Assembly: GCF_019093865.1 (NCBI RefSeq)
Contig: NZ_JABJXD010000002.1
Location: 310,001-374,000 of the forward strand
Origin: Lentibacillus saliphilus
GTDB taxonomy: Bacteria; Bacillota; Bacilli; Bacillales; Amphibacillaceae
Length of the DNA stretch: 64,000 nucleotides
Reading direction: 5' to 3'
Made by a program: the position numbers and the translations under genes. Below, one piece after another: positions 1-8,446 of the stretch (the first letter of the stretch is position 1; each line of letters starts with the position of its first letter). A model generated the notes under the pieces. The model saw only the letters and a program-made list of their open reading frames with translations. It was not told the DNA's origin and ran no database searches.

Positions 1-1213
1 TTTCCTCAACATATTCATAGCCATCTTCAGTTTCAACATACGTTTCGCCTTCTACACCCATATATTGAAATCTAGAACCTTCTTCAGTGTAAAAGTAGTC
101 TTGCCATTTCACTAACGCTCCAGGATTTTGAGCATCCTTCGTAATGACGAGCCCATCCATTCTTCCGACAGAATTGCTTTTACTGAATGATTGATAGCTT
201 TTTGGACCTTTGAGTGGTAAGCCGCCTACGAAGACACCAGCCTCTGTTCCAAACGTATCATCGGGACTGTAAAAAACAGTGCTGCCATACATACCATTTG
301 CACCATTTGCGAGAAATTGATCATTTTCTATCGTGAAGATATTTTGGTTAATCAATTTCTCTTCATACAACTTATTAATATACTCAAGCATTGCTTTATA
401 GTCTTCGGATATTGGATTAAATCTTAAATCACCATTTTCCGGATCTAAATCAATGTAAGTGTGGCCTTGTTCACTGAGACCAAAGGACCCTCTAAGCCAA
501 CGAATTAACTCGGTAATATAGCGACCGCCATATGGAATTTCTTCAATAGCATCGCCGCCAGGATTGTTTTCTTTAACAGCTGTTAAATAATCATAGTATT
601 CTTCAGTCGTTTCAGGTATGTCCATTCCGAGTTCGTCCAACCATTCTTGATTGAACCAAGGTCGTGCACCTACGAGAAGCGATAAAAACTTTGGATCCTG
701 TATAGTAGGCAACGCATATATATTACCGTCAGGAAAGGTAATTGCTTTACGTACTTCAGGATATTGTTCAAACACCTTTTGCAAGTTTGGTGCGTAATCT
801 TCAATTAAATCGTTTAATGGAATAAAAGTGCCTTGTTTACCATATTTAAATAAATCGAGTGTATTAATTCCAGAAGCATAAAAGGCATCAGGCAGATCCT
901 TACTTGCTAGCGTGAGATTCCTTTTTTCTTCGAGCGTCGAGCTAGGTACTTGCTCCCATTCAACCTTTATGTTCGTCATCTCTTCATATTCATTCCAGAT
1001 GAATATGTCATTCCAGTCGCCCTGATTGGGATTTGAAGCGGAGAACATGCTAACCGTTATGGGATCTTTTACAACCGGGAATTGGGTATCCGTCAAATTA
1101 TCTATGGCTTCCTTGTCCATAATGGGTTGATCTGAATCGGTCTTAGTATCATTACAAGCTGCCAAAGTGATTAACGCCACAATCAATAATAACCATATAG
1201 ATGCTTTTTTCAT
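1..1213 (-). CDS. Extracellular solute-binding lipoprotein (LplA-like family), 3' end outside window
   Basis: This is an ABC-importer substrate-binding lipoprotein, anchored outside the membrane and probably binding an oligosaccharide. The start is the ATG whose first base is 1213, preceded on the minus strand by AAAGGAGTG. The N-terminus MKKASIWLLLIVALITLAAC is a signal peptide ending in a lipobox cysteine. The body resembles the binding protein at 20573-22165: both share LPDAF, LFKYG and LNDLI-DYAPNL stretches, so the two are paralogues. No stop codon is met before base 1, so the C-terminus lies outside the window. The gene is divergent from the oxidoreductase operon starting at 1645, and the two share a 431-bp control region. 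Whether permease genes follow it cannot be seen. The substrate is unknown; fucosylated or galactosylated sugars are an inference from the neighbours. Confidence 0.88.
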   Translation of the reverse strand, partial: MKKASIWLLLIVALITLAACNDTKTDSDQPIMDKEAIDNLTDTQFPVVKDPITVSMFSASNPNQGDWNDIFIWNEYEEMTNIKVEWEQVPSSTLEEKRNLTLASKDLPDAFYASGINTLDLFKYGKQGTFIPLNDLIEDYAPNLQKVFEQYPEVRKAITFPDGNIYALPTIQDPKFLSLLVGARPWFNQEWLDELGMDIPETTEEYYDYLTAVKENNPGGDAIEEIPYGGRYITELIRWLRGSFGLSEQGHTYIDLDPENGDLRFNPISEDYKAMLEYINKLYEEKLINQNIFTIENDQFLANGANGMYGSTVFYSPDDTFGTEAGVFVGGLPLKGPKSYQSFSKSNSVGRMDGLVITKDAQNPGALVKWQDYFYTEEGSRFQYMGVEGETYVETEDGYEYVEE

Positions 1214-1373
1214 GTTTAAATTTGTCACTCCTTTTTAATCTGGATACTTACATAACGTCATAAAGCTCAGTCGATAGAAGCGTGGGTCGTACAGTTTTTT
1301 AATGACACAAACACGATCACCAATAATGTCATATCGTGACGCCTGAAAACACCCCCTCTCAGTGATGCATCGT

Positions 1374-1403
1374 TCTAATGATGAACCCCTCTTCATCATT
1401 AGA
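1374..1403. repeat. Perfect 11-bp inverted repeat in the divergent control region
   Basis: TCTAATGATGA (1374-1384) and TCATCATTAGA (1393-1403) are perfect complements around an 8-nt loop. No T-run follows on either strand, so this is not a simple terminator. It lies upstream of the lipoprotein gene on the minus strand and could be a leader hairpin or an operator. Confidence 0.5.
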
Positions 1404-1444
1404 TGTAGCGTGCAAAACCATTGATTTTATGTCTACACAGCAAT

Positions 1445-1458
1445 GCAAAACGCTTTCA
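1445..1458 (+). promoter_or_regulatory. cre-like catabolite repression site
   Basis: GCAAAACGCTTTCA matches the CcpA consensus TGWAARCGYTWNCW at 12 of 14 positions. It ends near the expected -35 of the candidate promoter whose extended -10 is at 1474-1482, a position suited to repression by CcpA. Confidence 0.5.
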
Positions 1459-1473
1459 TTTTAAGGTCATAAA

Positions 1474-1507
1474 TGTTATAGTTTATTAAATTAATTATCT
1501 AACTAAG
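1474..1507 (+). promoter_or_regulatory. Extended -10 with AT-rich TTAATTA-type operator (site A)
   Basis: TGTTATAGT (1474-1482) is an extended -10. It is followed at once by an AT-rich element (1483-1507) containing TTAATTA and CTAACTAAG. Read on the minus strand the element begins CTTAGTTAG, resembling the promoter element at 20425-20453. Its ATTAAATTAATT core is the reverse complement of a 12-mer at 26887-26898. The proposed binder is the ROK repressor encoded at 8447-9667, an inference from position and recurrence. Confidence 0.4.
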
Positions 1508-1528
1508 TCTACCATGTGAGGTGTATGT

Positions 1529-1542
1529 TGTAAACGCTTATA
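1529..1542 (+). promoter_or_regulatory. cre site upstream of the oxidoreductase operon
   Basis: TGTAAACGCTTATA matches TGWAARCGYTWNCW at 13 of 14 positions. It lies about 100 bp upstream of the first start codon and about 50 bp downstream of the candidate -10, where bound CcpA could act as a roadblock. Confidence 0.6.
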
Positions 1543-1644
1543 TTTACAAAAGAAAGATAATTCAATGTGTTTCGGCTGATTTCGTAGAGTATACAAAGAC
1601 TTTAAAAGCATGTAGATCAAAAAAAGATTAGTGAGGTGTGTCAG

Positions 1645-2604
1645 GTGATAAGCATAGGACTATTAGGTTCAGGAAAGCAGCTTGAACAACGTTTTGAAGC
1701 ATGGACGAAGATCAATCATGTTAACATTGTTGCGATTGTTAAAAGTGATGATCAAGATGACGTACCAAAACAGATGAAAGACGTTAAGGTTAAGAACTTT
1801 GAAGATTTAAAAAGTGGTGAAATAGATCTCATCGATATTTGTGTTCCATTAGATGAACGAGCAGCACTCATTAGACAAGCAGCACAATTTAGCGTCAATG
1901 TAGCATGTGATATACCGATCGCACAGAGTATTGAGGAAATGATCTCTGTTATAAAGGTATGTCAGGCAAATGACGTTCACCTTTTCCCTGTGGGGACACT
2001 AAGGTTTTCACCCGTTTATCAAAATGCAACACAACAGGTGTTAGACGGTGCCATCGGTCAGCCAGGTGTGATGCGGTTAGCCTATGGTGATCAGCATCCA
2101 GGTCATGCAGCAGATATTTTCCTAGAGCTCGGTTGGCACCAATTGGACTGGCTGTTGGCGACGTTTGGAGATGTCGATCATGTCATTGCAAAGCAGGTTA
2201 AAACAACGCGTGCATCTGGCCAGTCGGTTGAGTATGCCGTCATGACAGTTCGCATGGCGGACAATTCAATTGCGCATGTGGAGTTGTCTTGGGCTGAAAC
2301 CCAGCGGACATATTCATTTGAGTTTACCGGAGATGCTGGCATGCTTGAATTTGATTCATGTGCTAGTCAGCCGATTACCATTCATACAGATAAACCAGTA
2401 TTGTCGAAGCGATCAAGTGATGCGACATTGACGGTGTCCATATTAGAGCGCCAGTTAGCGCACATTGTTAATGGCCTAACGGGTGTCGAAGCGCCGTTGG
2501 TAACGCCTGACGCTCTGTTGAAAGTGATGCGAGTCGCAATGGCAGCACGACAATCTGTGGAAACAGGGAAGCCTGTTTACATCGAAAGAGGTGGTTCAGT
2601 ATGA
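1645..2604 (+). CDS. Gfo/Idh/MocA-family paralogue lacking the EKP lysine (probable non-catalytic partner)
   Basis: The fold is Gfo/Idh/MocA: an N-terminal Rossmann-like half and a C-terminal alpha/beta half. I prefer the GTG at 1645, which sits well behind GTGAGGTG, over the in-frame GTG at 1636. The dinucleotide loop is degenerate (GLLGSGKQ). The family EKP motif, whose lysine is catalytic, reads DIP in the stretch ACDIPIAQS, so this copy is probably not an active dehydrogenase. The C-terminal half aligns with the two short proteins at 48612-49289 and 54554-55258, sharing the run from the G-x-x-R strand to the AH-E/D-W region. The stop overlaps the next start by 4 bp (ATGA), implying translational coupling and probably a complex with the following oxidoreductase. 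A divergent active enzyme is less likely but possible. Confidence 0.8.
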   Translation: MISIGLLGSGKQLEQRFEAWTKINHVNIVAIVKSDDQDDVPKQMKDVKVKNFEDLKSGEIDLIDICVPLDERAALIRQAAQFSVNVACDIPIAQSIEEMISVIKVCQANDVHLFPVGTLRFSPVYQNATQQVLDGAIGQPGVMRLAYGDQHPGHAADIFLELGWHQLDWLLATFGDVDHVIAKQVKTTRASGQSVEYAVMTVRMADNSIAHVELSWAETQRTYSFEFTGDAGMLEFDSCASQPITIHTDKPVLSKRSSDATLTVSILERQLAHIVNGLTGVEAPLVTPDALLKVMRVAMAARQSVETGKPVYIERGGSV

Positions 2605-3584
2605 AAATCGGAGTAATTAGTTTTGCGCATTTACATGCATATGCTTATGCGGACGTTGTAGCCAATCATCCTAATGCAGAGCTGACAGCAATATGGGATG
2701 ATGATGCAACACGTGGTCAAGAAGCAGCAGCCCAATTTAATGCTCATTTTTATCAGGACTTGGATACGTTACTCACACAAGACATCGACGCTGTTATCGT
2801 ATGCTCGGAAAATGCGCGTCATAAAGAACATGTTCTGAAGGCTGCTCAACAGAAGAAGCACATTTTATGTGAAAAGCCGATTGCGACAGAGGTTGCAGAT
2901 GCATTAGAGATGATTCAAGCTTGTGAAGATCATAGTGTCACCTTACAGGTTGCTTACCCAGTTCGCTTTATTCCAGCAATACGTGAGACGAAGGACATCA
3001 TCCAATCAGGTGAAATGGGTGAGATCATTGCCGTAAATGCAACGAATCACGGACAAATGCCAGGCGGGTGGTTTGTCGAAAAGGAATTATCAGGCGGCGG
3101 TTCTGCGACAGACCATATCGTTCATATTATGGATGCGCTTCGTTGGATGTTTCAGGATGAAGCGAAAAGTGTTTACGCTGAATTTGATACGCGCTTTTAC
3201 GATATTGCTGTTGAGGATTGTGGTTCTGTACTTCTCGAGATGGAATCTGGGATGGTTGTATCGATAGATCCAAGCTGGTCCAGACCTAACGTCTACCCAA
3301 CGTGGGGAAATGTGACGATGAAACTCATTGGAACTGAGGGAACATTATATGTAGATGCCTTCAAGCAGCATGCGCTTTATTACAATGACAAGGAAGGGAA
3401 GCTGTCTGAGCAGCCTTGGGCAGATGACATGAATGAGCAACTGATTAGCGATTTTATTGACTGTGTGAAGACAGGTCGGAAGCCATCGATCTCTGGTGTG
3501 GATGGATTGCGCACACTTGAAGTTGTCAAAGGTGCTTACGCATCCAATGACATCAAGAAACCCGTTCAGATTGAACACACATAA
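2601..3584 (+). CDS. Gfo/Idh/MocA oxidoreductase, FAHxHAYxYA subgroup
   Basis: This is a predicted NAD(P)-dependent sugar or inositol-type dehydrogenase of 327 residues, the usual family length. The nucleotide-binding loop, normally GxGxxG, reads SFAHLHAYAYA at residues 7-17. The catalytic motif CEKPIAT is intact and the C-terminal GGG-S/A-TDH-VH-MD stretch is typical. It is closely related to the proteins at 47638-48615 and 55255-56226. In all three modules the gene is preceded, with a 4-bp overlap, by a defective or truncated family member. The next gene encodes an isomerase-like TIM barrel 29 bp downstream. Oxidation of a sugar hydroxyl before isomerisation or elimination is an inference; the substrate is unknown. 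Confidence 0.88.
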   Translation: MKIGVISFAHLHAYAYADVVANHPNAELTAIWDDDATRGQEAAAQFNAHFYQDLDTLLTQDIDAVIVCSENARHKEHVLKAAQQKKHILCEKPIATEVADALEMIQACEDHSVTLQVAYPVRFIPAIRETKDIIQSGEMGEIIAVNATNHGQMPGGWFVEKELSGGGSATDHIVHIMDALRWMFQDEAKSVYAEFDTRFYDIAVEDCGSVLLEMESGMVVSIDPSWSRPNVYPTWGNVTMKLIGTEGTLYVDAFKQHALYYNDKEGKLSEQPWADDMNEQLISDFIDCVKTGRKPSISGVDGLRTLEVVKGAYASNDIKKPVQIEHT

Positions 3585-3613
3585 ACGATTACTAATTTTA
3601 GGAGGGACACATA

Positions 3614-4480
3614 ATGAAGCTAGGGATGAGTAGCTATAGCTTAGTTGGTGCACTGAATTCTGGAGACATGTCAATTTTGGATGTGATTGATTGGACAGCC
3701 GATCATGGAGGTGAGCATGTTGAGCTTGTTCCAATGGGCTATACGTTGACAGACAATCCTGATCTCGTTAAGGCGATTGTACAAAAAGCACAGGCGAAGA
3801 ACATCGTAATATCGAATTATGCCATTGGTGCGGACTTTTTACCCGATACAGAAGAAGCCTTTGAACAAGAAATTGAACGTGTGAAAAAAGAAGTAGATAT
3901 AGCCAATCAACTCGGAGCAAAGCGAATGCGGCATGACGTATCATTTAAACCGTCCGACCAAGCGTCTTATCGACAATTTGAAAAAGACCTCCCAAGACTG
4001 GTTGAAGCATGTCAGCGCATAGCTGATTATGCCAAGCAATACGATATCGTGACAAGCATTGAAAATCATGGTTTCTATATCCAAGCAAGCGAACGGATTC
4101 AGCGCATCATTCATGAGGTGGACCGTCCTAATTTCAAAACAACTTTAGACACAGGTAATTTTTTATGTGTGGATGAAGATCCGATAGCGGCTGTGAAACA
4201 AAATATTCATGAAGCGTCAATGATCCATATTAAAGATTTCTATTATCGCCCATCATCATGGTACAACCCTGGTGCTGGTTGGCTCGTAACGACTGCAGGT
4301 AACTATATAAGGGGTGCGATTACCGGTCACGGCGATATTGATTTGCGAGAAGTGATCAAAGTGATTAAAGCATCCGGATATGATGGCTATATATCAATCG
4401 AATTTGAAGGCCTGGAGCCGTGCCAAAAAGCAGCTCAGCTGAGCATGGAAAACGTCCGCAAAATTTGGGAAAGCGTGTAA
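3614..4480 (+). CDS. Sugar phosphate isomerase/epimerase-like TIM-barrel protein
   Basis: This is a xylose isomerase-like (AP endonuclease 2 family) TIM barrel of 288 residues. Family signs are the N-terminal GMSSYSL strand, ENHGFY (metal-binding glutamate region), TLDTGNFL, IHIKDFY and the C-terminal SIEFEGLE strand, which together supply the usual Glu/Asp/His metal ligands. It has a good AGGAGGGACAC ribosome binding site. It lies between two Gfo/Idh/MocA genes in one transcription unit and is paralogous to 53706-54539. Such barrels are known to act on keto-sugars made by Gfo/Idh/MocA enzymes, for example in C-glycoside deglycosylation. That pairing suggests, but does not prove, an oxidise-then-isomerise or oxidise-then-eliminate route. 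Confidence 0.85.
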   Translation: MKLGMSSYSLVGALNSGDMSILDVIDWTADHGGEHVELVPMGYTLTDNPDLVKAIVQKAQAKNIVISNYAIGADFLPDTEEAFEQEIERVKKEVDIANQLGAKRMRHDVSFKPSDQASYRQFEKDLPRLVEACQRIADYAKQYDIVTSIENHGFYIQASERIQRIIHEVDRPNFKTTLDTGNFLCVDEDPIAAVKQNIHEASMIHIKDFYYRPSSWYNPGAGWLVTTAGNYIRGAITGHGDIDLREVIKVIKASGYDGYISIEFEGLEPCQKAAQLSMENVRKIWESV

Positions 4481-4515
4481 GACAATAACATAATACGAAA
4501 ATGGAGGGACTTTTA

Positions 4516-5580
4516 ATGGGGACAATTAAAGTTGGTATTATTGGAGCAGGCTCTATTTCGGAATTTCATTTTGAAGCTTATAAGCACAATAACGAAGTGG
4601 ATATCGTTGCAGTATGTGATTTAAATGAACAACGTGCCAAGGATAAAGCAGGCAAATACGGTGCAACGAAGCATTTTACCGATTACAATGAATTGCTGGC
4701 GCTGTCTGAAATCGATGCGGTCAGCATATGTACTTGGAATAATTCCCATGCGGAAATTGCAATCGCTGCCTTGAATGCTGGTAAGCACGTTCTGGTTGAA
4801 AAGCCTTTATGTAAAACGGTTGAAGAAGCACGACATATTGAAGCGGCTGCTAACGCGCATCATAATCAAATTTTCCAAGTCGGCTTCGTGCGACGTCATG
4901 GGACTAACGCGAAGGTATTAAAAAAATTTATTGATGCCGGTGACTTAGGAGACATTTATTACGCAAAAGCATCTTATATTCGGGCTTTAGGGAACCCGGG
5001 TGGTTGGTTTGCGGATAAAGAACGATCAGGCGGAGGCCCACTAATCGATATCGGTGTGCACGTCATTGACTTGTCCTGGTATCTTATGGGTAAACCGAAA
5101 GTTAAATCTGTAAGCGGTAATACGTATAACCGTCTCGGCAATCGCTCTCATATCGAGCATAAGTCATTTTATAAGGCGGCCGACTATGATCCAGATCAAA
5201 ATGGTGTCGAGGATATGGTCAATGCACTCATTCGTTTTGAAAATGGCGCATCTATTTTGGTGGATGCGAGCTTCACGCTCCATGCCAAAGGAGATTCAGG
5301 CGAGCTTAAGATTTTTGGTGAAAAAGGTGGCGCAGAAATTGATCCAAGTCTTCATTTGACAGCAGAAAAACATAACACGATACTCAATGTCACACCTGAA
5401 ATTGACGCTGTATCCTTTGATATGATGGACGGCTTTCAAAATGAAATTGATCACTACATTTCATGCATAAAAGGTGAAGCAGAAACAATCGCCCCTGCTG
5501 AAGATGGACTAGAAATTATGAAAATACTAGCAGGGATCTATGAATCTGCCGAAACAGGCAAAGAAGTTTACTTGAATTAA
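4516..5580 (+). CDS. Gfo/Idh/MocA oxidoreductase
   Basis: This is a canonical family member: GIIGAGSIS forms the NAD(P) loop, VEKPLCKTV is the EKP catalytic motif, and GGGPLIDIGVHVIDLSWYLMG is the C-domain signature with the catalytic-region Asp and His. I start it at the ATG at 4516, since GGAGGGAC at 4503-4510 is the ribosome binding site and lies just inside the longer reading frame starting at 4501. It is very similar to 49350-50396; both carry TWNNSHAEIA and NRSHIEHKSFYKAADYDP-like segments. It is the last gene of the module-1 operon. The substrate is unknown. Confidence 0.88.
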   Translation: MGTIKVGIIGAGSISEFHFEAYKHNNEVDIVAVCDLNEQRAKDKAGKYGATKHFTDYNELLALSEIDAVSICTWNNSHAEIAIAALNAGKHVLVEKPLCKTVEEARHIEAAANAHHNQIFQVGFVRRHGTNAKVLKKFIDAGDLGDIYYAKASYIRALGNPGGWFADKERSGGGPLIDIGVHVIDLSWYLMGKPKVKSVSGNTYNRLGNRSHIEHKSFYKAADYDPDQNGVEDMVNALIRFENGASILVDASFTLHAKGDSGELKIFGEKGGAEIDPSLHLTAEKHNTILNVTPEIDAVSFDMMDGFQNEIDHYISCIKGEAETIAPAEDGLEIMKILAGIYESAETGKEVYLN

Positions 5581-5589
5581 TCGGGCTAT

Positions 5590-5825
5590 TAGACTGGAAT
5601 ATAAGCTTGTAATTTCATAAATACCGAACACTACGACGGCTCTGGAAATATACTTTTCGACCGACAAACATGACGTTTTAATGGTAACGTTGGTCACAGA
5701 ACACGACCGAACTCAGTTGGTCAAGCACTGCGTAGACTCACAGACCCCTTGAGTCCCTTTATATTTCCGGAGCTCATGTTGTGTATTGCTCGTTTTATTG
5801 AATTTTTAATTTATGTCCCAGCCAC
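5590..5825. repeat. Degenerate copy of a MITE-like repeat (copy 1)
   Basis: The 277-bp gap holds no gene. It carries inner arms CTCTGGAAATATAC and TATATTTCCGGAGC in inverted orientation, and ends with TTTATGTCCCAGCC, as do the copies at 38368 and (in part) 22178. The left end is badly eroded. It separates the module-1 operon from the GH29 gene. Confidence 0.55.
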
Positions 5826-5857
5826 TTCAATTTTAGAGTTTAAGGGGTGAAAAACGT

Positions 5858-7111
5858 ATGAGATCAAAGCATATTATTAAACCAACATTGAAACAGCTTG
5901 AATTTCAAAATTGGGGATTTGGCCTGTTTATTCATTTCGGGTTACGTACATTTTATGAAGGATATACGGACTTTGATGAGCGACCAATGTCACCTGACAC
6001 CTTTTGTCCGATACAATTGAATTGTGAACAATGGATCGAAACAGCAAAAAAAGCCGGCATGAAATATGCTGTTCTCACAGCCAAGCATCATGATGGTTTC
6101 TCAAATTGGCCGTCTGCGTATACAACATTCTCTGTAAAACAATCGCCATGGAAACAAGGAAAAGGCGATGTTGTTCGTGAATTTGTAGATGCATGCAGAA
6201 AATTCGATATGAAGCCAGGTTTATATTACTCACCCTACGATGGAGCGGCTGATTTCTACACCAAGGATGCCAAAGCCTATGACGATTATTTTATTAATCA
6301 AATGACAGAGCTGTTAACCCAATATGGTGAGATTGATATTCTTTGGTTTGATGGCGCCGGCTCTGAAGGACATGAATATGATTGGCATCGAATTGTTTCA
6401 CGTATTCGGTCGCTACAGCCGAATATCCTTATTTTTAATAGTGCTGATCCTGATATTCGCTGGATCGGAAATGAGGATGGGATTGCGCCCATTGAATGCT
6501 CCAATGTTGTTGATGCATTGGACTTTTCCATTTATACTGACGACCAACAACTATTAGAAGAAAAGCTATGGTTACCTGCTGAATGTGACGTGCAAATAAG
6601 AGATCGTTGGTTTTATAGTGACCATAATGAACATACGCTGAAAAGCTTAAAAGAATTGATGGGGATATATGACCATTCAATTGGTCGTGGCACAAACCTT
6701 TTATTAAACATTGGTCCTGACAGGAACGGATTGCTTCCTGAATTGGATGTAAAGCGTATTTTGGAGATGGGGGCAGCCATACGAAAACGTTATTGTCATC
6801 CGCTTGCGACTATGTGTGACTTTGTCGAGGAAAATGGGGCGTGGGTGTTCGAAACAGACGTACCTATACTCATTAATCACATCACCATTCAGGAAGATTT
6901 GACGGAAGGCGAAAGAGTGCGTATGTTTAAGATTGAAGTGATGACGGCAAAGACGGGAAAATACGTCACAGTGCATACGGGGACGTATATCGGGTCAAAA
7001 CGTATCATATCAATTCCATTAATAAACGTACGGGGTGTTAAACTGACCATTTTAAAACGTCAAGGGAATCCATTGATAAAAGCGATATCGGTATATAATA
7101 TAAATGAGTGA
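5858..7111 (+). CDS. Alpha-L-fucosidase, GH29
   Basis: GH29 retaining alpha-L-fucosidases release terminal fucose from glycans. The N-terminal catalytic barrel shows WGFGLFIHFG near residue 20, KYAVLTAKHHDGFSNWPS near residue 70, and DILWFDGAG with the probable nucleophile Asp165. The C-terminal part (about residues 330-417) is a short beta-rich region. There is no signal peptide, so it should act in the cytoplasm on imported oligosaccharides, consistent with the binding-protein genes nearby. RBS AAGGGG precedes the ATG. A Gfo/Idh/MocA gene follows 42 bp downstream, probably in the same transcript. Some GH29-like proteins have other specificities, so fucose is likely but not certain. Confidence 0.85.
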   Translation: MRSKHIIKPTLKQLEFQNWGFGLFIHFGLRTFYEGYTDFDERPMSPDTFCPIQLNCEQWIETAKKAGMKYAVLTAKHHDGFSNWPSAYTTFSVKQSPWKQGKGDVVREFVDACRKFDMKPGLYYSPYDGAADFYTKDAKAYDDYFINQMTELLTQYGEIDILWFDGAGSEGHEYDWHRIVSRIRSLQPNILIFNSADPDIRWIGNEDGIAPIECSNVVDALDFSIYTDDQQLLEEKLWLPAECDVQIRDRWFYSDHNEHTLKSLKELMGIYDHSIGRGTNLLLNIGPDRNGLLPELDVKRILEMGAAIRKRYCHPLATMCDFVEENGAWVFETDVPILINHITIQEDLTEGERVRMFKIEVMTAKTGKYVTVHTGTYIGSKRIISIPLINVRGVKLTILKRQGNPLIKAISVYNINE

Positions 7112-7153
7112 CAGAGAGATACATACATATAAAAGCAACAGGGGGAAGTTTAG

Positions 7154-8197
7154 GTGAATGAAGTCGTTCGAATAGGGGTTATTGGTGCGGGCGCAATTGC
7201 AAGAGACGTCCACATACCAAATTATTTAAAGCTAGGAAATAAGGTGCAAATTGTAGCGATAGCAGACATTGTCCAAGAGCATGCGACACGTTTAGCCGAT
7301 CAGTATCACATTCCGCATGTGTATACCAATTATCAAGACATGCTCCGAGACGTCCCGTTAGATGCCGTGAGCGTTTGTACACCGAATAAATTTCATGCTG
7401 AAGCAACGATCGCCGCTTTAAAAGCAGGCTGCCATGCCATCTGTGAAAAACCTCCTGCAATGACGGTTGCTGAAGCGGAGCAAATGGCTGAAGCGGCAAC
7501 GAAAGCAGGAAAACAGTTAACCTATGGCTTATGCTATCGCTATACGTCAGAAGTGCAAGCATTGAAACGATTTATTGATGGTGGTGAGCTTGGAACGATT
7601 TATGCTGCGCGTGTCCACGCCATTCGCCGGCGCGGCATTCCTGGCTGGGGTGTTTTTACGAATAAGGCATTGCAGGGGGGAGGCCCGCTAATTGACATAG
7701 GTGTTCATATGCTTGATACAGCGCTTTATTTAATGGGATACCCCGAACCTGATACGATATTCGGTGTAACGTATCAAAAGCTCGGTACGAAAAAAGGAGT
7801 TGGCATGCTCGGTGACTGGGATTGGGATAATTTCTCAGTAGAGGATATGGCTCGTGGGATGATCACGTTTAAAAATGGGGCATCCATGATGCTGGAGACG
7901 GCTTTTGCAGCGAATATTGAGGATCACGATGACATGTCGATTGCGTTAATGAGGGATAACGGAGGGGCAGACGTATTTCCGTTGAAAATCTATCAGGAGA
8001 AATATGAGACACTCGTTGATATCACGCCGTCATTTCTACCAGATGTTAATAAATTCGAACAGCAATTTAGCCACTTTGTCGACAGCTGTTCTTCTGGCAA
8101 TGCGCTTGACCCCATGAAGTCTGAAGGCATCAAACTGCAGAAAATCATTAACGGTTTATATGAATCTGCTGAAAAAGGTGTACCAATCAAGCTTTGA
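7154..8197 (+). CDS. Gfo/Idh/MocA oxidoreductase
   Basis: This is a predicted NAD(P)-dependent sugar dehydrogenase of 347 residues. It has IGVIGAGAIA as nucleotide loop, CEKPPAMTV as EKP motif and GGGPLIDIGVHMLDTALYLMG in the C-domain. The start is GTG at 7154, behind AGGGGGAAG. It follows the fucosidase closely and may process the released sugar or a fucoside. It belongs to the same broad group as 4516-5580 and 49350-50396 but is more divergent from them. The ROK repressor gene lies downstream with its own promoter. Confidence 0.86.
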   Translation: MNEVVRIGVIGAGAIARDVHIPNYLKLGNKVQIVAIADIVQEHATRLADQYHIPHVYTNYQDMLRDVPLDAVSVCTPNKFHAEATIAALKAGCHAICEKPPAMTVAEAEQMAEAATKAGKQLTYGLCYRYTSEVQALKRFIDGGELGTIYAARVHAIRRRGIPGWGVFTNKALQGGGPLIDIGVHMLDTALYLMGYPEPDTIFGVTYQKLGTKKGVGMLGDWDWDNFSVEDMARGMITFKNGASMMLETAFAANIEDHDDMSIALMRDNGGADVFPLKIYQEKYETLVDITPSFLPDVNKFEQQFSHFVDSCSSGNALDPMKSEGIKLQKIINGLYESAEKGVPIKL

Positions 8198-8404
8198 TTT
8201 CAGGTGTCGCTTACAGCTGGTAACCGTAAAAAGTTGCTTATCGGAATGGTAGCTGAATGTGTATATATGGCACAGCATATGTGAAGGATGATTCATATGA
8301 TATGTATGCGTATGGATACCGTTGAAACACACACAACAGCATGACGAGTCGAATCTATGAAGGCTAAAAAGGTTGTTTAAGCTAGAAAGAATCAAGTATA
8401 AACA

Positions 8405-8413
8405 TGGTATAAT
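8405..8413 (+). promoter_or_regulatory. Extended -10 promoter element of the ROK regulator gene
   Basis: TGGTATAAT is a perfect TATAAT with an extended TGn, 34 bp upstream of the start codon. No good -35 is visible at 16-18 bp, which is common for extended -10 promoters. The rest of the 249-bp gap (8198-8446) shows no gene. Confidence 0.55.
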
Positions 8414-8446
8414 AGATACAAGAGTTCATTGTAACGGAGGAATATT

